From: Acanthopleuribacter pedis
Lineage (GTDB): Bacteria; Acidobacteriota; Holophagae; Acanthopleuribacterales; Acanthopleuribacteraceae
Direction: 5' to 3'
Length of the DNA stretch: 64,000 bases
Assembly (NCBI RefSeq): GCF_017377855.1
Contig: NZ_JAFREP010000043.1
Location: forward strand, 1 to 64,000
Below, piece by piece: positions 46,380 to 55,101 of the stretch; the first letter of the stretch is position 1; every line of letters begins with the position of its first letter. The position numbers and the translations under genes were made by a program. Below the pieces are notes generated by a model that made no database searches, was not told the DNA's origin, and saw only the letters and a list, made by a program, of their open reading frames with translations.

Positions 46380-46696
46380 ACAGGCTCTCCTTTTTGGTCA
46401 ATACTGGGTACGGTCTCCCATCTGCCCAGGTCAACGAACCCGAGTTCGTTCAACGCCTCGCGGGTTTGGAAGCCGATCACATTCCCTCCCCGATCCAACG
46501 GCGGCGTCACGTGGGTCAACGCCGCAACTGATTCACCGGAAATCCGCGGATCAAGCCTCAGCAAACGCGGATGCATCTCGGGATGGTCGGCGATGGTTTT
46601 GCGCAACGCGATGAGGCATGGGTCAACCTGAACAGGTCGCTTGGTTGCAAACTGAATCACGAAACGCTCGATCCACCGAAGCAACCGCCCATCCAT
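46376..46696 (-). CDS. Small protein of unknown function coupled to the oxidoreductase
   Basis: Up to 106 aa; soluble, no recognised domain (VDPCLIALRKTIADHPEMHP; NVIGFQTREALNELGFVDLG). The 4-bp overlap with the oxidoreductase start supports that it is real. The start is uncertain: the ATG at 46696 would lie at the likely transcription start of the sigma-54-type promoter at 46703-46718, so translation may begin further in (for example the ATG at about 46579) or another promoter is used. Confidence 0.6.
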   Translation of the reverse strand: MDGRLLRWIERFVIQFATKRPVQVDPCLIALRKTIADHPEMHPRLLRLDPRISGESVAALTHVTPPLDRGGNVIGFQTREALNELGFVDLGRWETVPSIDQKGEPV

Positions 46697-46702
46697 CGGA
46701 GA

Positions 46703-46718
46703 GCAAACCCGATACCAC
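46703..46718 (-). promoter_or_regulatory. Candidate sigma-54 (-24/-12) promoter
   Basis: On the minus strand TGGTATCGGGTTTGCT matches the TGGCAC-N5-TTGC consensus with the invariant GG-N10-GC spacing. It faces the oxidoreductase pair and lies opposite a sigma-54 activator gene, which is the expected arrangement. Its closeness to the annotated start is a weak point. Confidence 0.45.
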
Positions 46719-46763
46719 TTTCAAGCAGCTATTTTTAAATGACTTAAACTTTCCACATGCACA

Positions 46764-46837
46764 AAACTGTGATATTTCGCGGCCGACGCCTTCGAAATAT
46801 CGCGGGCGGTTGTTATACTGCGAAATATCGCGGTTTA
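46764..46837. promoter_or_regulatory. Three copies of a CGAAATATCGCGG motif in a divergent promoter region
   Basis: Direct copies cgaaatatcgcgg at about 46794 and 46822 and an inverted copy ccgcgaaatatc (on the minus strand) near 46768. Spacing 28 bp between the direct copies. They lie between the sigma-54 activator gene and the oxidoreductase pair, 60-130 bp upstream of the candidate -24 element, the usual distance for an enhancer bound by the activator. Confidence 0.65.
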
Positions 46838-46857
46838 ACGGGAGCCTGATTGAATCC

Positions 46858-48399
46858 ATGATCTCCGACCAGGAACGGCTTGCTTTCTTAGAAAAGGCCA
46901 CCAACGCCATTTGTAGCCACGTTTATGTCACCCAAGCTTTGCAGTCGTGTGTCCAGCTCTTGCACCAATTCATGCCCGCGCAACGCATGTACCTCGACCT
47001 GTTCGAAAATGATTTTGGTACCGTTCGCACGGTCGCCACGGCGACTCGCGATACCGCCAAACGCCTGGACAAACCCGTACCCATGTCGCCTGAGCAACGC
47101 CGTGAAATCCTCGGCTTCCGAAACCAACATCAAACCGACCACGTTTTCTGGTTCGATGATGCAAGCCAAGACCCGCTGTGCCGGCGGATGTTGCAATCAC
47201 TTGGCGCGCGTGTGGACGTTTCCCTGATCGGCACCTATCCCATCTACAACGGTCAACCCATTGGGGCGGTCGTGCTTATTGCCCCGGGTTTCGCACCATA
47301 CCAGGCGCACCATCGGGAACGTTTCAAAATGCTCCAGAACCTGTTTGGCATTCTGATTCACAACGCCAAGCAATTCCGCGAATTGCTGCAACTACGCGAC
47401 TTGCTTGCGGAAGAAAACCAATACCTCAAGCGGGAGATCGCGTCGGACCACGACCTGATCGGCGCGGATGCCGGCCTTTCCAAAACCATGAGAAAAGCGG
47501 ATCAAGTGGCCGCCCACGACAGCCCGGTCCTGATCCTGGGCGAAACCGGCGTGGGCAAGGATTTGGTGGCCCATTACATCCACCGCACCTCGGCGCGTTG
47601 CGACGGACCGTTCATTACCATGAATTGCGGTGCCATCCATGAAAGCCTGATTGACAGCGAACTCTTCGGCCATGAAAAGGGCGCATTTACCGGAGCCTTG
47701 ACCAAAAAACGCGGGCGTTTTGAGCGCGCGCAAGGCGGAACCCTCTTTCTGGATGAGGTCGGGGAACTTTCACAGGCGGCCCAGGTGCGCCTGCTGCGGG
47801 TCATTCAAAATAAGGAAATCGAACGCATCGGCGGCGTTGCACCGATCAAGATTGATGTCCGTATCATCGCGGCAACCCACCGTGATTTACACCAAATGGT
47901 GCAAACACAACAATTCCGTCAGGATTTATGGTTCCGTTTGAATGTGTTCCCGCTGAGGGTCCCACCGCTGCGCGAGCGGCGGGAAGATATTCCGGCGCTG
48001 GTGGCCTATTTTATGGACCGCCTTCGCAAGCGCCTTAAAATCATTGAGATGCCTCACTTCAAACCCAACGCCTTCGATTTACTCCTGGCCTATGCTTGGC
48101 CCGGAAATGTAAGGGAACTGGCGAATGTTATCGAGCGGGGTTTGATTCTGGCGGAACAGGGTGAGATCGATCTCGGACCCATTCTCCCCGAGGCGGATGC
48201 GCGGGTACCCGCCCAACCCCAAACGGCCAAACAACGGTGCAGTCTAGAAACGGTGATGAAAAACCATATTCGGTCGGTGCTGGAACAGGTCGGCGGTCGT
48301 ATTGAGGGCAGCCAGGGTGCCGCCGCCATTTTGGCGATGCATCCCAGCACCCTGCGCAGCAAGATAAAAAAACTGGGCATCACCTACAACAAGCCCTGA
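46858..48399 (+). CDS. Sigma-54-dependent transcriptional activator (GAF-AAA+-Fis HTH, NorR-like)
   Basis: 513 aa from the ATG at 46858; longer in-frame starts cross the operator-like repeats. N-terminal GAF-type sensor region (about 5-175; SLIGTYPIYNGQPIGAVVLIAPGFA), then the central AAA+ domain (about 195-430) with Walker A GETGVGKD (about 227), the sigma-54 contact loop GAFTGA (about 278), Walker B LFLDEVGE (about 296) and the arginine-finger region, and a Fis-type HTH (about 465-513; AAAILAMHPSTLRSKIKKLGI). Domain order as in NorR; whether the GAF binds nitric oxide or another ligand cannot be told. It probably activates the divergent pair at 45489-46696. Confidence 0.93.
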   Translation: MISDQERLAFLEKATNAICSHVYVTQALQSCVQLLHQFMPAQRMYLDLFENDFGTVRTVATATRDTAKRLDKPVPMSPEQRREILGFRNQHQTDHVFWFDDASQDPLCRRMLQSLGARVDVSLIGTYPIYNGQPIGAVVLIAPGFAPYQAHHRERFKMLQNLFGILIHNAKQFRELLQLRDLLAEENQYLKREIASDHDLIGADAGLSKTMRKADQVAAHDSPVLILGETGVGKDLVAHYIHRTSARCDGPFITMNCGAIHESLIDSELFGHEKGAFTGALTKKRGRFERAQGGTLFLDEVGELSQAAQVRLLRVIQNKEIERIGGVAPIKIDVRIIAATHRDLHQMVQTQQFRQDLWFRLNVFPLRVPPLRERREDIPALVAYFMDRLRKRLKIIEMPHFKPNAFDLLLAYAWPGNVRELANVIERGLILAEQGEIDLGPILPEADARVPAQPQTAKQRCSLETVMKNHIRSVLEQVGGRIEGSQGAAAILAMHPSTLRSKIKKLGITYNKP

Positions 48400-48479
48400 C
48401 GCGACCCAGGTCACGGTGTTAGGGCCGTCGGATCGCGGGACCGTCACAAGGGTTACCGCCGCAAGATCAAGCGGCACAA

Positions 48480-49460
48480 TCAACTACCGCTGCCGCGGCG
48501 CTCGGGCTGTAGGAATTTATCTTGGGAACGTTTGAGGAACCGGTCGCCTTCCGCGTCTTCAACCAGCTCAAAAATCTCGGGGCCGTTGATGCACGGGTAA
48601 ACTTCGTTGGGGAGCTTGCGTCGTTGGATAAAGGTCCCCTGGTGATCGAAATGGTCGGCAAACAGGGCGAAGGGTTCGCCGTTCAGGTCGTCGTTTTTGG
48701 CGCGAAACAATACCGTGTAACCCGTTTGGGTTTTGAGGGTTTGCTCGCTCATCAGGGTCACACCGCCTTTGATGGGGGCCGGCTCGCTGATGTCGCCTAC
48801 CAACACCATCACTTCTTCACCGCGAGGCAAACTCGCGCGGTTGTAAACCGAAACCTGGTAGGTATCGTCGGCTTGCGAGCCGGTCACCCGCGTTTTGAAG
48901 ATGTGGCCGTTGTGACTGGTTACCATCAACCGTCTGGCTTTTTGTTCCATGTGGCTCAAGCCGGTTTCGGCAGGCGGTCGTTGCAGGTAGGCGGCTGTTT
49001 GCCGCCAAGCACCGTCCGTCAAGACCATTTCGGTTACCAAATGGTTTTGGTTGGAGAATGCGGTGTGCAAGAGCCAGATGGTGTCGGGTCCGGCGTTAAT
49101 GCCGTAAACCATCGCACCGGCGGCGAGGTCGGCAGGCAGTGCCGGGACCGCGCGGTCGTCCGGCACCAGGTCGGCATTAAAAGCGAGGACCTGCTTGCGG
49201 TTGGAAACACAGAGCACCTTGTCCGCGTGCACACCCAGGATCCAGGGATAAAAAAGTTCCTTGGGGCCTTGGCCGGAGCGCGTGTAGGCATGGGTCGTTT
49301 GACCGGTTTGGTTTAATCGGTATAACTCGTGACCTTTTTTGCCAACCACCACATAGTGGTCACCGACCTGGAACACTTTGGCACGAAACCCGTCACTCAT
49401 TTGATCATAGGAAAAAGAAAATTCGCCCATCCAAAGGGACATCAACAGCAAACAGAACAC
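48480..49460 (-). CDS. Secreted six-bladed beta-propeller-like protein
   Basis: 326 aa with GTG start (AAAGGAG 5-6 bases upstream). N-terminal signal peptide (about 1-15), then repeated beta-strand blades such as FQVGDHYVVVGKKGHELYRLN, GVHADKVLCVSNRKQVLAFN and GHIFKTRV; the R-S-G-Q-G-P-K-E-L-F segment (about 62-71) matches the G-x-G-P-G-E-F hallmark of the 6-bladed beta-propeller family common in Bacteroidota and Acidobacteriota. No enzymatic motif. The next gene upstream on this strand encodes a short secreted peptide 220 bp away. Confidence 0.75.
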   Translation of the reverse strand: MFCLLLMSLWMGEFSFSYDQMSDGFRAKVFQVGDHYVVVGKKGHELYRLNQTGQTTHAYTRSGQGPKELFYPWILGVHADKVLCVSNRKQVLAFNADLVPDDRAVPALPADLAAGAMVYGINAGPDTIWLLHTAFSNQNHLVTEMVLTDGAWRQTAAYLQRPPAETGLSHMEQKARRLMVTSHNGHIFKTRVTGSQADDTYQVSVYNRASLPRGEEVMVLVGDISEPAPIKGGVTLMSEQTLKTQTGYTVLFRAKNDDLNGEPFALFADHFDHQGTFIQRRKLPNEVYPCINGPEIFELVEDAEGDRFLKRSQDKFLQPERRGSGS

Positions 49461-49553
49461 GGTCGCTCCTTTTAACGTTGCCGACCGGCTCCGGCGCGGC
49501 GAAGCTTTGTCGGGAAAAGGTGTCGGTCAGGTGAATCCACCATGCCACGGTTG

Positions 49554-49605
49554 AGAATAGGTGTCGGCTGGGTAGGGCCGACACCATAGAGAAACCACGC
49601 TGCCG
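49554..49605. other. Two adjacent stem-loops between secreted-protein genes
   Basis: ggtgtcggc ... gccgacacc at about 49559-49586 and aaccacg-ctgc-cgtggtt at about 49591-49609. They lie downstream of the short secreted peptide gene (minus strand) and upstream of the propeller gene. No T-run follows, so the role (RNA stability, weak terminator) is unclear. Confidence 0.5.
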
Positions 49606-49683
49606 TGGTTCCCCTCACTTCGAAAAGACGCGGTAGGTGGGTTCATGAAACAGCACCTGGGCCGGCGGCTTTACGGTCGCGGG

Positions 49684-49860
49684 TTATTGGTACATTTCAC
49701 ACTCGATAACGCAAAAAACCCGGTCGAACCAGCCGTCGGCAATAACGTCGCAGATTTCACCGCACCAAGAAGCAGCCGCGGCTTGTTGATCGACAACCTC
49801 TTGGTTGGCGAATGAGAATGAAGACAAAGCGAACATCAGGATCAAAACAAAACCTTTCAT
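49684..49860 (-). CDS. Small secreted four-cysteine peptide (Cx3C-x12-Cx3C)
   Basis: 58 aa. The ATG at 49860 follows GGAGGAAACC, a strong ribosome-binding site, and gives a clean signal peptide (MKGFVLILMFALSSFSFA, cleaved about residue 18). The mature part of about 40 aa is acidic, with cysteines in the pattern C-GEI-C ... C-VIE-C, twelve residues apart. Two Cx3C motifs on short helices is the pattern of disulfide-linked helical hairpins (alpha-hairpinin type). No export or immunity gene is adjacent. Function unknown: toxin, inhibitor or signalling peptide are all possible. Confidence 0.7.
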   Translation of the reverse strand: MKGFVLILMFALSSFSFANQEVVDQQAAAASWCGEICDVIADGWFDRVFCVIECEMYQ

Positions 49861-50225
49861 GGTTTCCTCCAAAATAAAATATTCGAGCCAGGTTGGGGGG
49901 CTAGCCCGCAAAAAGAACCCAAACGAACGACAAAAACCGCCGGGATCCAACACCGTGCCTTCCCAAGAAAACCGGTGTTCCCTTGCTCAACCAGCTATAT
50001 GGCAAGCCGCGGGCCAAAACGCGCCAAAACAACAACTATATTTTTTCCAAATGTTTACCCATACACCCTTCTTCAAAGGGCTGTCAACATAAGGTCACTG
50101 TCGTTATGTCGCCGGCGGCATATTGACAAACAGGGTTTTCGTACCCTTCTGGAAAAACCTATCAACGCGCGAAACCACCCTCGCGGTAAACTAAACCGGT
50201 CTGACGCCATTCGCGGGGGATATCC

Positions 50226-51365
50226 ATGGTTTTTAGCGGTGCGCAACTGATGTGTTTCTTGGGTGCGGTGCAAGCCCTGCAATTGGGGATCGTCGCCCTG
50301 CTCCGGTCTGAAAAACCCCGCGCCAATCGTTGGTTTGCCGCCACGGTGTTGCTGATCGGTTTGTTGTTGGCCGTCGCCGCACCCCGGTTTGCGGTACAAC
50401 CCGCCGAACAACCGCCCTACTTTTGGATGCACCTGTGGAGCTCGTTGTCCCTGTTGGTCAGCCCGCTGATCTATTTTTATGTGCGCGCCTCGGTCGGGGT
50501 GGTGCGCTTTCGCCCTGTTTCCCTATTGCACTTTTTGCCCGCCACCGCCCACCTCAGCCTGCTGTTCCCGCTGGTGCTGATGGATGCCGGGACCCGCGCC
50601 GAAACGGTAAACTTCTATATGGAACGCGAGCTCTACCGCTCAATCATCCCCGGCCTGCGCATCGGGGCCGGGCTTACGTTCATCTATTGGATCGGCTGCT
50701 TCTGGTGGGTGCGCCGGCTAGAAAAACACATCCTGGCCACGGCCTCTTTCTCCGACCAACGCCAGATCGATTGGCTCAAATGGTTCACCTCGCTGCTGGT
50801 GGTTTTGTTGGTAATGCTCGCCCTCGGCCGTTTGCTCGCCTCGGATCAGGTCGAGTTGGTCGGCGTCACCTGCTTCGCGCTTTTCCTGCTGATCCTCAAC
50901 ATCTCGGCCATGGTGCGACCCGAACTCTTTCACGGTATCGCGGCCGATTTACAACTGCCTGAACCAACCCCGGCGGAAACACCCAAGTACGAACACTCGC
51001 AGCTTGAACAGGACGAAAAACAGCGAATTGCACAAAAATGCCGCGACTGGTTCGAACGCGAAAAACCTTATTTGGATGAAGAACTAACCCTTGCCCGCGT
51101 GAGCCAAGCCCTTAAGGTTTCGCGCAACGAACTCTCGCAAGTGCTCAACGAAACGGAAGCGTCTAGTTTCTACGACTACGTCAACGACTACCGCATCGCC
51201 GCGGCCAAAGGCCTTCTGGAAGACCCGACTCAGGATCATCTCAGCATCGACGGCATCGCGCTGGAGGTGGGTTTCCGCTCCCGCTCGGTCTTCTACACGG
51301 CCTTCAAAAAACGGACAAACACCACCCCGGGCGCCTGGCGAAAACAGCGAGGCAAAATAGGCTAA
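50226..51365 (+). CDS. Membrane-anchored AraC-family regulator (7TM-like N-terminus)
   Basis: 379 aa. The first 240 residues form about seven hydrophobic helices (MCFLGAVQALQLGIVAL; FAATVLLIGLLLAVAAP; LSLLVSPLIYFYV; LLHFLPATAHLSLLFPLVL; FIYWIGCFWWV; FTSLLVVLLVMLALG; VTCFALFLLILNISA). A charged linker leads to a C-terminal AraC DNA-binding domain (about 275-375) with two HTH motifs (LARVSQALKVSRNELSQVLN; DGIALEVGFRSRSVFYTAFKK). By architecture, an inner-membrane sensor that binds DNA directly. Likely targets are the adjacent rightward genes 51513-52556, 150 bp downstream. The ligand is unknown. Confidence 0.9.
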   Translation: MVFSGAQLMCFLGAVQALQLGIVALLRSEKPRANRWFAATVLLIGLLLAVAAPRFAVQPAEQPPYFWMHLWSSLSLLVSPLIYFYVRASVGVVRFRPVSLLHFLPATAHLSLLFPLVLMDAGTRAETVNFYMERELYRSIIPGLRIGAGLTFIYWIGCFWWVRRLEKHILATASFSDQRQIDWLKWFTSLLVVLLVMLALGRLLASDQVELVGVTCFALFLLILNISAMVRPELFHGIAADLQLPEPTPAETPKYEHSQLEQDEKQRIAQKCRDWFEREKPYLDEELTLARVSQALKVSRNELSQVLNETEASSFYDYVNDYRIAAAKGLLEDPTQDHLSIDGIALEVGFRSRSVFYTAFKKRTNTTPGAWRKQRGKIG

Positions 51366-51512
51366 ACTCTTTAATAAAATAGTGATACCAGTCCGACAGG
51401 ACACAAACGGACATCCGAATATCCCCAACCGGACACCCTAGAAAACGGAAAACCCCATGTTGGAAGAGTCGTCCCATGGACGGCATCCCAAGCCCCAACC
51501 TGGAGATTTCAC

Positions 51513-51650
51513 ATGCGCACCTTGCTGATCGTTTTTCTGACCACCGCACCCTCATCCGAACCCACTCCCGCCGCCACCCCCAACCCGGCCCATTCCTTCC
51601 TCGAAGCGCGTCGCAAAGCCATGCGCAAACAATTCATGGGCAAGGCATAG
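51513..51650 (+). CDS. 45-aa small protein before the hydroxylase gene
   Basis: MRTLLIVFLTTAPSSEPTPA, then a Pro/Ala-rich stretch and a basic C-terminus (EARRKAMRKQFMGKA). TGGAG lies 8 bases before the ATG and the stop is 9 bp before the next start, so the two would be coupled. The N-terminus is weakly hydrophobic. Might be a small membrane-associated partner of the hydroxylase or a translated leader. No known family. Confidence 0.45.
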   Translation: MRTLLIVFLTTAPSSEPTPAATPNPAHSFLEARRKAMRKQFMGKA

Positions 51651-51659
51651 GAGGCGACC

Positions 51660-52556
51660 GTGACAGTACCCACCCTGATCCTACTCGGAATGATTGCGTT
51701 CGGCATCTCCTGCGAATGGCTGTGGTCGCAATGGACCCATCGCGCGGTTTACAGCGCCAAAGAAGTGCTCGCCAACCTCGGCGTCTTGCTCGGCGGCCAA
51801 TTGCTGAAACCCATCACCCTCGCCTGGAAGCTCCTTGTCCTCAGCTTGGTGGAACCGCTACAGTGGTTCCAATTACCGCTCAACGCGGGCACCATCCTGC
51901 TGACCTTTATGGCGGTGGAGTTCGCATATTATTGGTATCACCGCTTTAGCCACGAGATTCCCTTCCTTTGGGCGATCCACCACGCGCACCACAGTTCCAC
52001 CCACATGAACCTCACCACGGCGGTTCGCCTGAATTGGATGGGCGGTTTTGTATCGATTCCCTTTTTTATGCCGCTGGTCTTGCTCGGCTTATCGCCCAAC
52101 ATGATCGTCACAGCCCTGGCCCTGAACCTCTTGTTCCAATTCTTTTTGCACACCGAGGCGATTGGTAAATTGGGCAAATTGGAAGGCGCCTTGATCAACA
52201 CACCGGCGGCACACCGCGTTCACCACGGCACCAACCCGGCCTACATCGACAAAAATTACGGCGGCGTGCTGATCATCTTTGATCGCCTCTTCGGCACCTG
52301 GGAACCGGAACAGGAGCAAGTCCGTTACGGCGTGACCACCGGCCCGGTGCGCTCCAATCCGTTCGTGATCGTGTTTGCGCCGATGCGGCAATGGTTGCGC
52401 GGCGCCTTTTTTCGCGAAAAACATACCGGGCGCCCCGGAAGTTCCCACGGCCGAGTTTCGGCCTCAGCCAATCGAAACCTCGCGGATGGGATGACTTTGG
52501 TGTCGGCGGCTGAGCATGTTGAGCAAGAGATGAAAACATGCGGGGTGTGCGAGTAG
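51660..52556 (+). CDS. Fatty acid hydroxylase/sterol desaturase family membrane di-iron enzyme
   Basis: 298 aa, GTG start with AGGAGG 5-6 bases upstream. Four or so membrane helices and the three histidine clusters of the family: HRFSH (about 101-105), HHAHHSS (about 114-120) and HRVHHGTN (about 183-190), which bind two irons. Family members hydroxylate or desaturate lipids (fatty acids, sterols, carotenoids). The last 40 residues beyond WLRGAFFREKHTGRP look low-complexity and overlap the convergent gene at 52464-53225 by 93 bp. It follows a membrane AraC regulator and a 45-aa protein on the same strand. Confidence 0.88.
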   Translation: MTVPTLILLGMIAFGISCEWLWSQWTHRAVYSAKEVLANLGVLLGGQLLKPITLAWKLLVLSLVEPLQWFQLPLNAGTILLTFMAVEFAYYWYHRFSHEIPFLWAIHHAHHSSTHMNLTTAVRLNWMGGFVSIPFFMPLVLLGLSPNMIVTALALNLLFQFFLHTEAIGKLGKLEGALINTPAAHRVHHGTNPAYIDKNYGGVLIIFDRLFGTWEPEQEQVRYGVTTGPVRSNPFVIVFAPMRQWLRGAFFREKHTGRPGSSHGRVSASANRNLADGMTLVSAAEHVEQEMKTCGVCE

Positions 52557-53225
52557 GGTTTCGGTGTTCCACTGCAGCCGGTCGGGGGAAACAAAAGCGA
52601 CCTCGCTTGCGGCAATATTCGACCAACTTTGCGGATCCCCGGTCATGCGGAAACCACCCACCAAGAGCTGTTCCCAGGTTTTGAAGCCGGCAATGAAGGC
52701 GGCACGTTCCTGGGCCGCCACGGCTGTTTCGAAATCGACGATGATGTACAGGTCGTCAATGTAGGGCATGGTGGTGCGGCTCGGTTTGCGCGTGACCGGA
52801 AACGGGAGCGGTCCCAGCAAAGGTGGATAAGGGGCGCGGAAGGTTGCCTCCGTAATTCCGCTGCCCTTGATTTCGTAATCGAATAACGGGACGAACAAAT
52901 AACCGAAGCCGGTTAACATGCCTTCCACCATGCGGAAGCAGCCGGGTGGAAGGTGATCGGCGTGAAACCGTCGTACCAGGGTGGTTCGATCCACGCGGGT
53001 CACGGGCGGCGGAGGCTCGGGGCAGCGCACCATCTCTCCCGGTGCGAGCAGGTCGCATTCAATCGCATCGGTGATTGCGTCCAAGGTTTGGTTTAGGAGA
53101 TTGAAATACAAATCACGTGGAGAAATTTCCGATTGTTCGGCGAAAGGGTCCAGGCCAGGCGAAGGTGGCGGCGGATCGGGCGCCACCACCTTAATTTCAA
53201 AAGCGCCGCTCAGTAAGGATTCCAT
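52464..53225 (-). CDS. Unknown protein, no recognised domain
   Basis: 253 aa. GGGAGGGAACC precedes the ATG. Soluble, with proline-rich segments (APDPPPPSPG and PEPPPPVTR) near the N-terminus and a mixed alpha/beta body (MPYIDDLYIIVDFETAV; RAAFIAGFKTWEQLLVGGFRM). Not secreted by sequence. The 3' 93 bp overlap the convergent hydroxylase gene, so one of the two C-termini may be a late read-through. Upstream of it on the same strand lies a lipase-like gene, 70 bp away, and the two may be one operon (53225 is downstream of 53296). Confidence 0.65.
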   Translation of the reverse strand: MESLLSGAFEIKVVAPDPPPPSPGLDPFAEQSEISPRDLYFNLLNQTLDAITDAIECDLLAPGEMVRCPEPPPPVTRVDRTTLVRRFHADHLPPGCFRMVEGMLTGFGYLFVPLFDYEIKGSGITEATFRAPYPPLLGPLPFPVTRKPSRTTMPYIDDLYIIVDFETAVAAQERAAFIAGFKTWEQLLVGGFRMTGDPQSWSNIAASEVAFVSPDRLQWNTETLLAHPACFHLLLNMLSRRHQSHPIREVSIG

Positions 53226-53295
53226 CGGTTCCCTCCCGGGTATGATTTGCCGAGCATAAGACAGACCCCAGCCAAATTTCTTCTGTGCTCCATGG

Positions 53296-54930
53296 TTATT
53301 CCTTTGTTTTCATATATTTAATCCAGGCCGTCTCGTAGGGATTGGTGGCTTTGACCTTGCCGGCGACGGCTTTTAAGAAGTGTTCCTGATCCTCGTGGAA
53401 CGGGACGATGTCGCCGCGCACCAAGGCGTCGAGGTAACGGCCGTAAACAGTAATCGCGTAACCTTCCAATGGTGTGAAGGCGACCGACGGCGGTAGGTCG
53501 TAACCGCCCCGTACCAGGTAGGCCAAATGGGCCTCGGGAAAGTGGCTTTTGGTTTGGCCGATCAGTTCGATGAGTAAATCGAGGGTGGCAGGATCCTCGA
53601 GGATACCGGTATGGCTCGCGGCGACCAGGTAGGTTTGCGCGGCCGCGGCGAGGGCACGGGCGCGTTTCTGCGAGCGAATCGGCACCACGCCGTCGTCGAC
53701 GGCTTCACGACCGTCCGTCCGCGCGGGGCCGGAGGCAAAGAACAGGTAATGCCTGGTGGCCGCGGGTAATTCGTGGCGGAACAGTTCGGCGATAAAACGG
53801 CTGTCGGGGTTGAGGTCGCGCCAGGAGGGTAGCACCACCGGCGCGTTTTCGGTGCCGGTCCGCGCGGCGGGGTGGCCGTCGAAGGGCGTGGCCAAACTGA
53901 TAAATTGGTCCACCTGGTTGCCTTTTTTGGCGCGCCGATGCAGGTTCAGCGCCTCGCGTACCACGATCCCACCCATGCTGTGCGCCACAATCACCAGCGG
54001 GGTGTCGCCGGTGGTCACCACCTTGCCGGATAGGAAAATGCGCTGGAAAAAGGCGGCGGTTTGGTGGAGATCGGCCCCGCTTGGGTAGTGGAAAAACCAC
54101 GCTTGGTAGTGGTCCCGGTCGAGCCGTTCCACGATGGGTTTGAACTGCGCGGCCGAGCCGTCGATGCCGTGGACAAACACGACGGGGACCTTGTGGCCGC
54201 GATGCTCTTCCAAGGCGTAAAACATCATCGGCGCTTTTTCTAGGAACCGGGAGGGCGCATACATCCCGAGCGTGGCCATGTGACGCGAGAAGATGGGATC
54301 GTCCAAGGAACGGATCGAACCCTTGGGAAAGAACAGAGAATCGCGGGTGGGCGCCGGCGGCTCAAGCTTTAGGTTAAAGGCAGTTTGGAAACCGGTCGCG
54401 CCCGGTGCGAGCTGGATATCCACCTCCCCCAACACCATCTTGGGATTGGCGGCGGGATCCAGTGCCAGGTGCCTGCTTCCCAAAATTTCGTTGGGGGTCA
54501 GTTGAAAATCGCCGTTTTGATCGGCCAAAACGACGAGGGTGTAATCGCCGGGCGGCAGGTTCAAGCCGTAATAGGAATCAAGCCGCGAAACGCGGTTGAG
54601 ATCGACCACTTCCCAACGACCGAAGCGGTTGGAGAACGCGGCCACCGCGAGCGGTAACTCGGGATCCACGGACGGCGCCGCCAACAAGCGGCCAAACACA
54701 AAAAACGTCTGGCGGGTAATCATGTGCTTGAGGTTGTGTTGGCTGGGGTTCACCGATTGTTTGAGATGGTAACCGCCCTGACGCGTCGCGAATTTGACGT
54801 AGGTACAGCCATGGCCGGTCAGCATGGCGACCAACAACAACGCGTGAATCAGCAGCCGGCCACCGCGGAACGAGAGGCCGCGCCTCGAAACGAGATAGGC
54901 CTGGAATGCTTTTGCCGCGGTCCCTGTCAT
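53296..54930 (-). CDS. Membrane-anchored alpha/beta hydrolase (lipase/esterase-like)
   Basis: 544 aa from the ATG at 54930. A basic N-terminus and hydrophobic stretch (LLIHALLLVAMLTGHGC, about 24-42) suggest export and perhaps lipidation at the Cys, although the lipobox is imperfect. A beta-sandwich-like region follows (about 100-200; GDYTLVVLADQNGDFQLTPNE, resembling a Ca-binding or prealbumin-like domain), then the hydrolase domain (about 245-480) with VVFVHGIDGSAAQF (oxyanion), nucleophile AHSMGG, and late Asp/His (DDGVVP, AASHTGIL). Resembles the PGAP1/lipase class acting on esters at the cell surface. The gene at 52464 follows on the same strand. Confidence 0.82.
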   Translation of the reverse strand: MTGTAAKAFQAYLVSRRGLSFRGGRLLIHALLLVAMLTGHGCTYVKFATRQGGYHLKQSVNPSQHNLKHMITRQTFFVFGRLLAAPSVDPELPLAVAAFSNRFGRWEVVDLNRVSRLDSYYGLNLPPGDYTLVVLADQNGDFQLTPNEILGSRHLALDPAANPKMVLGEVDIQLAPGATGFQTAFNLKLEPPAPTRDSLFFPKGSIRSLDDPIFSRHMATLGMYAPSRFLEKAPMMFYALEEHRGHKVPVVFVHGIDGSAAQFKPIVERLDRDHYQAWFFHYPSGADLHQTAAFFQRIFLSGKVVTTGDTPLVIVAHSMGGIVVREALNLHRRAKKGNQVDQFISLATPFDGHPAARTGTENAPVVLPSWRDLNPDSRFIAELFRHELPAATRHYLFFASGPARTDGREAVDDGVVPIRSQKRARALAAAAQTYLVAASHTGILEDPATLDLLIELIGQTKSHFPEAHLAYLVRGGYDLPPSVAFTPLEGYAITVYGRYLDALVRGDIVPFHEDQEHFLKAVAGKVKATNPYETAWIKYMKTKE

Positions 54931-55101
54931 GGTACGACCCCTGTCGCCTGTGTTGGATTTGGGAAAAGAGTATGGTTGTCCGATAACGGTAGCACATGTG
55001 GAGCCCGACCCTGCTTCCACCACGGTCCTACGCTGGGCCGGAAGGTCCTTTGAGGCATGGGCAGGGGTGTTTATACGGCCAAAAGCATCGCATTGTTGCG
55101 G

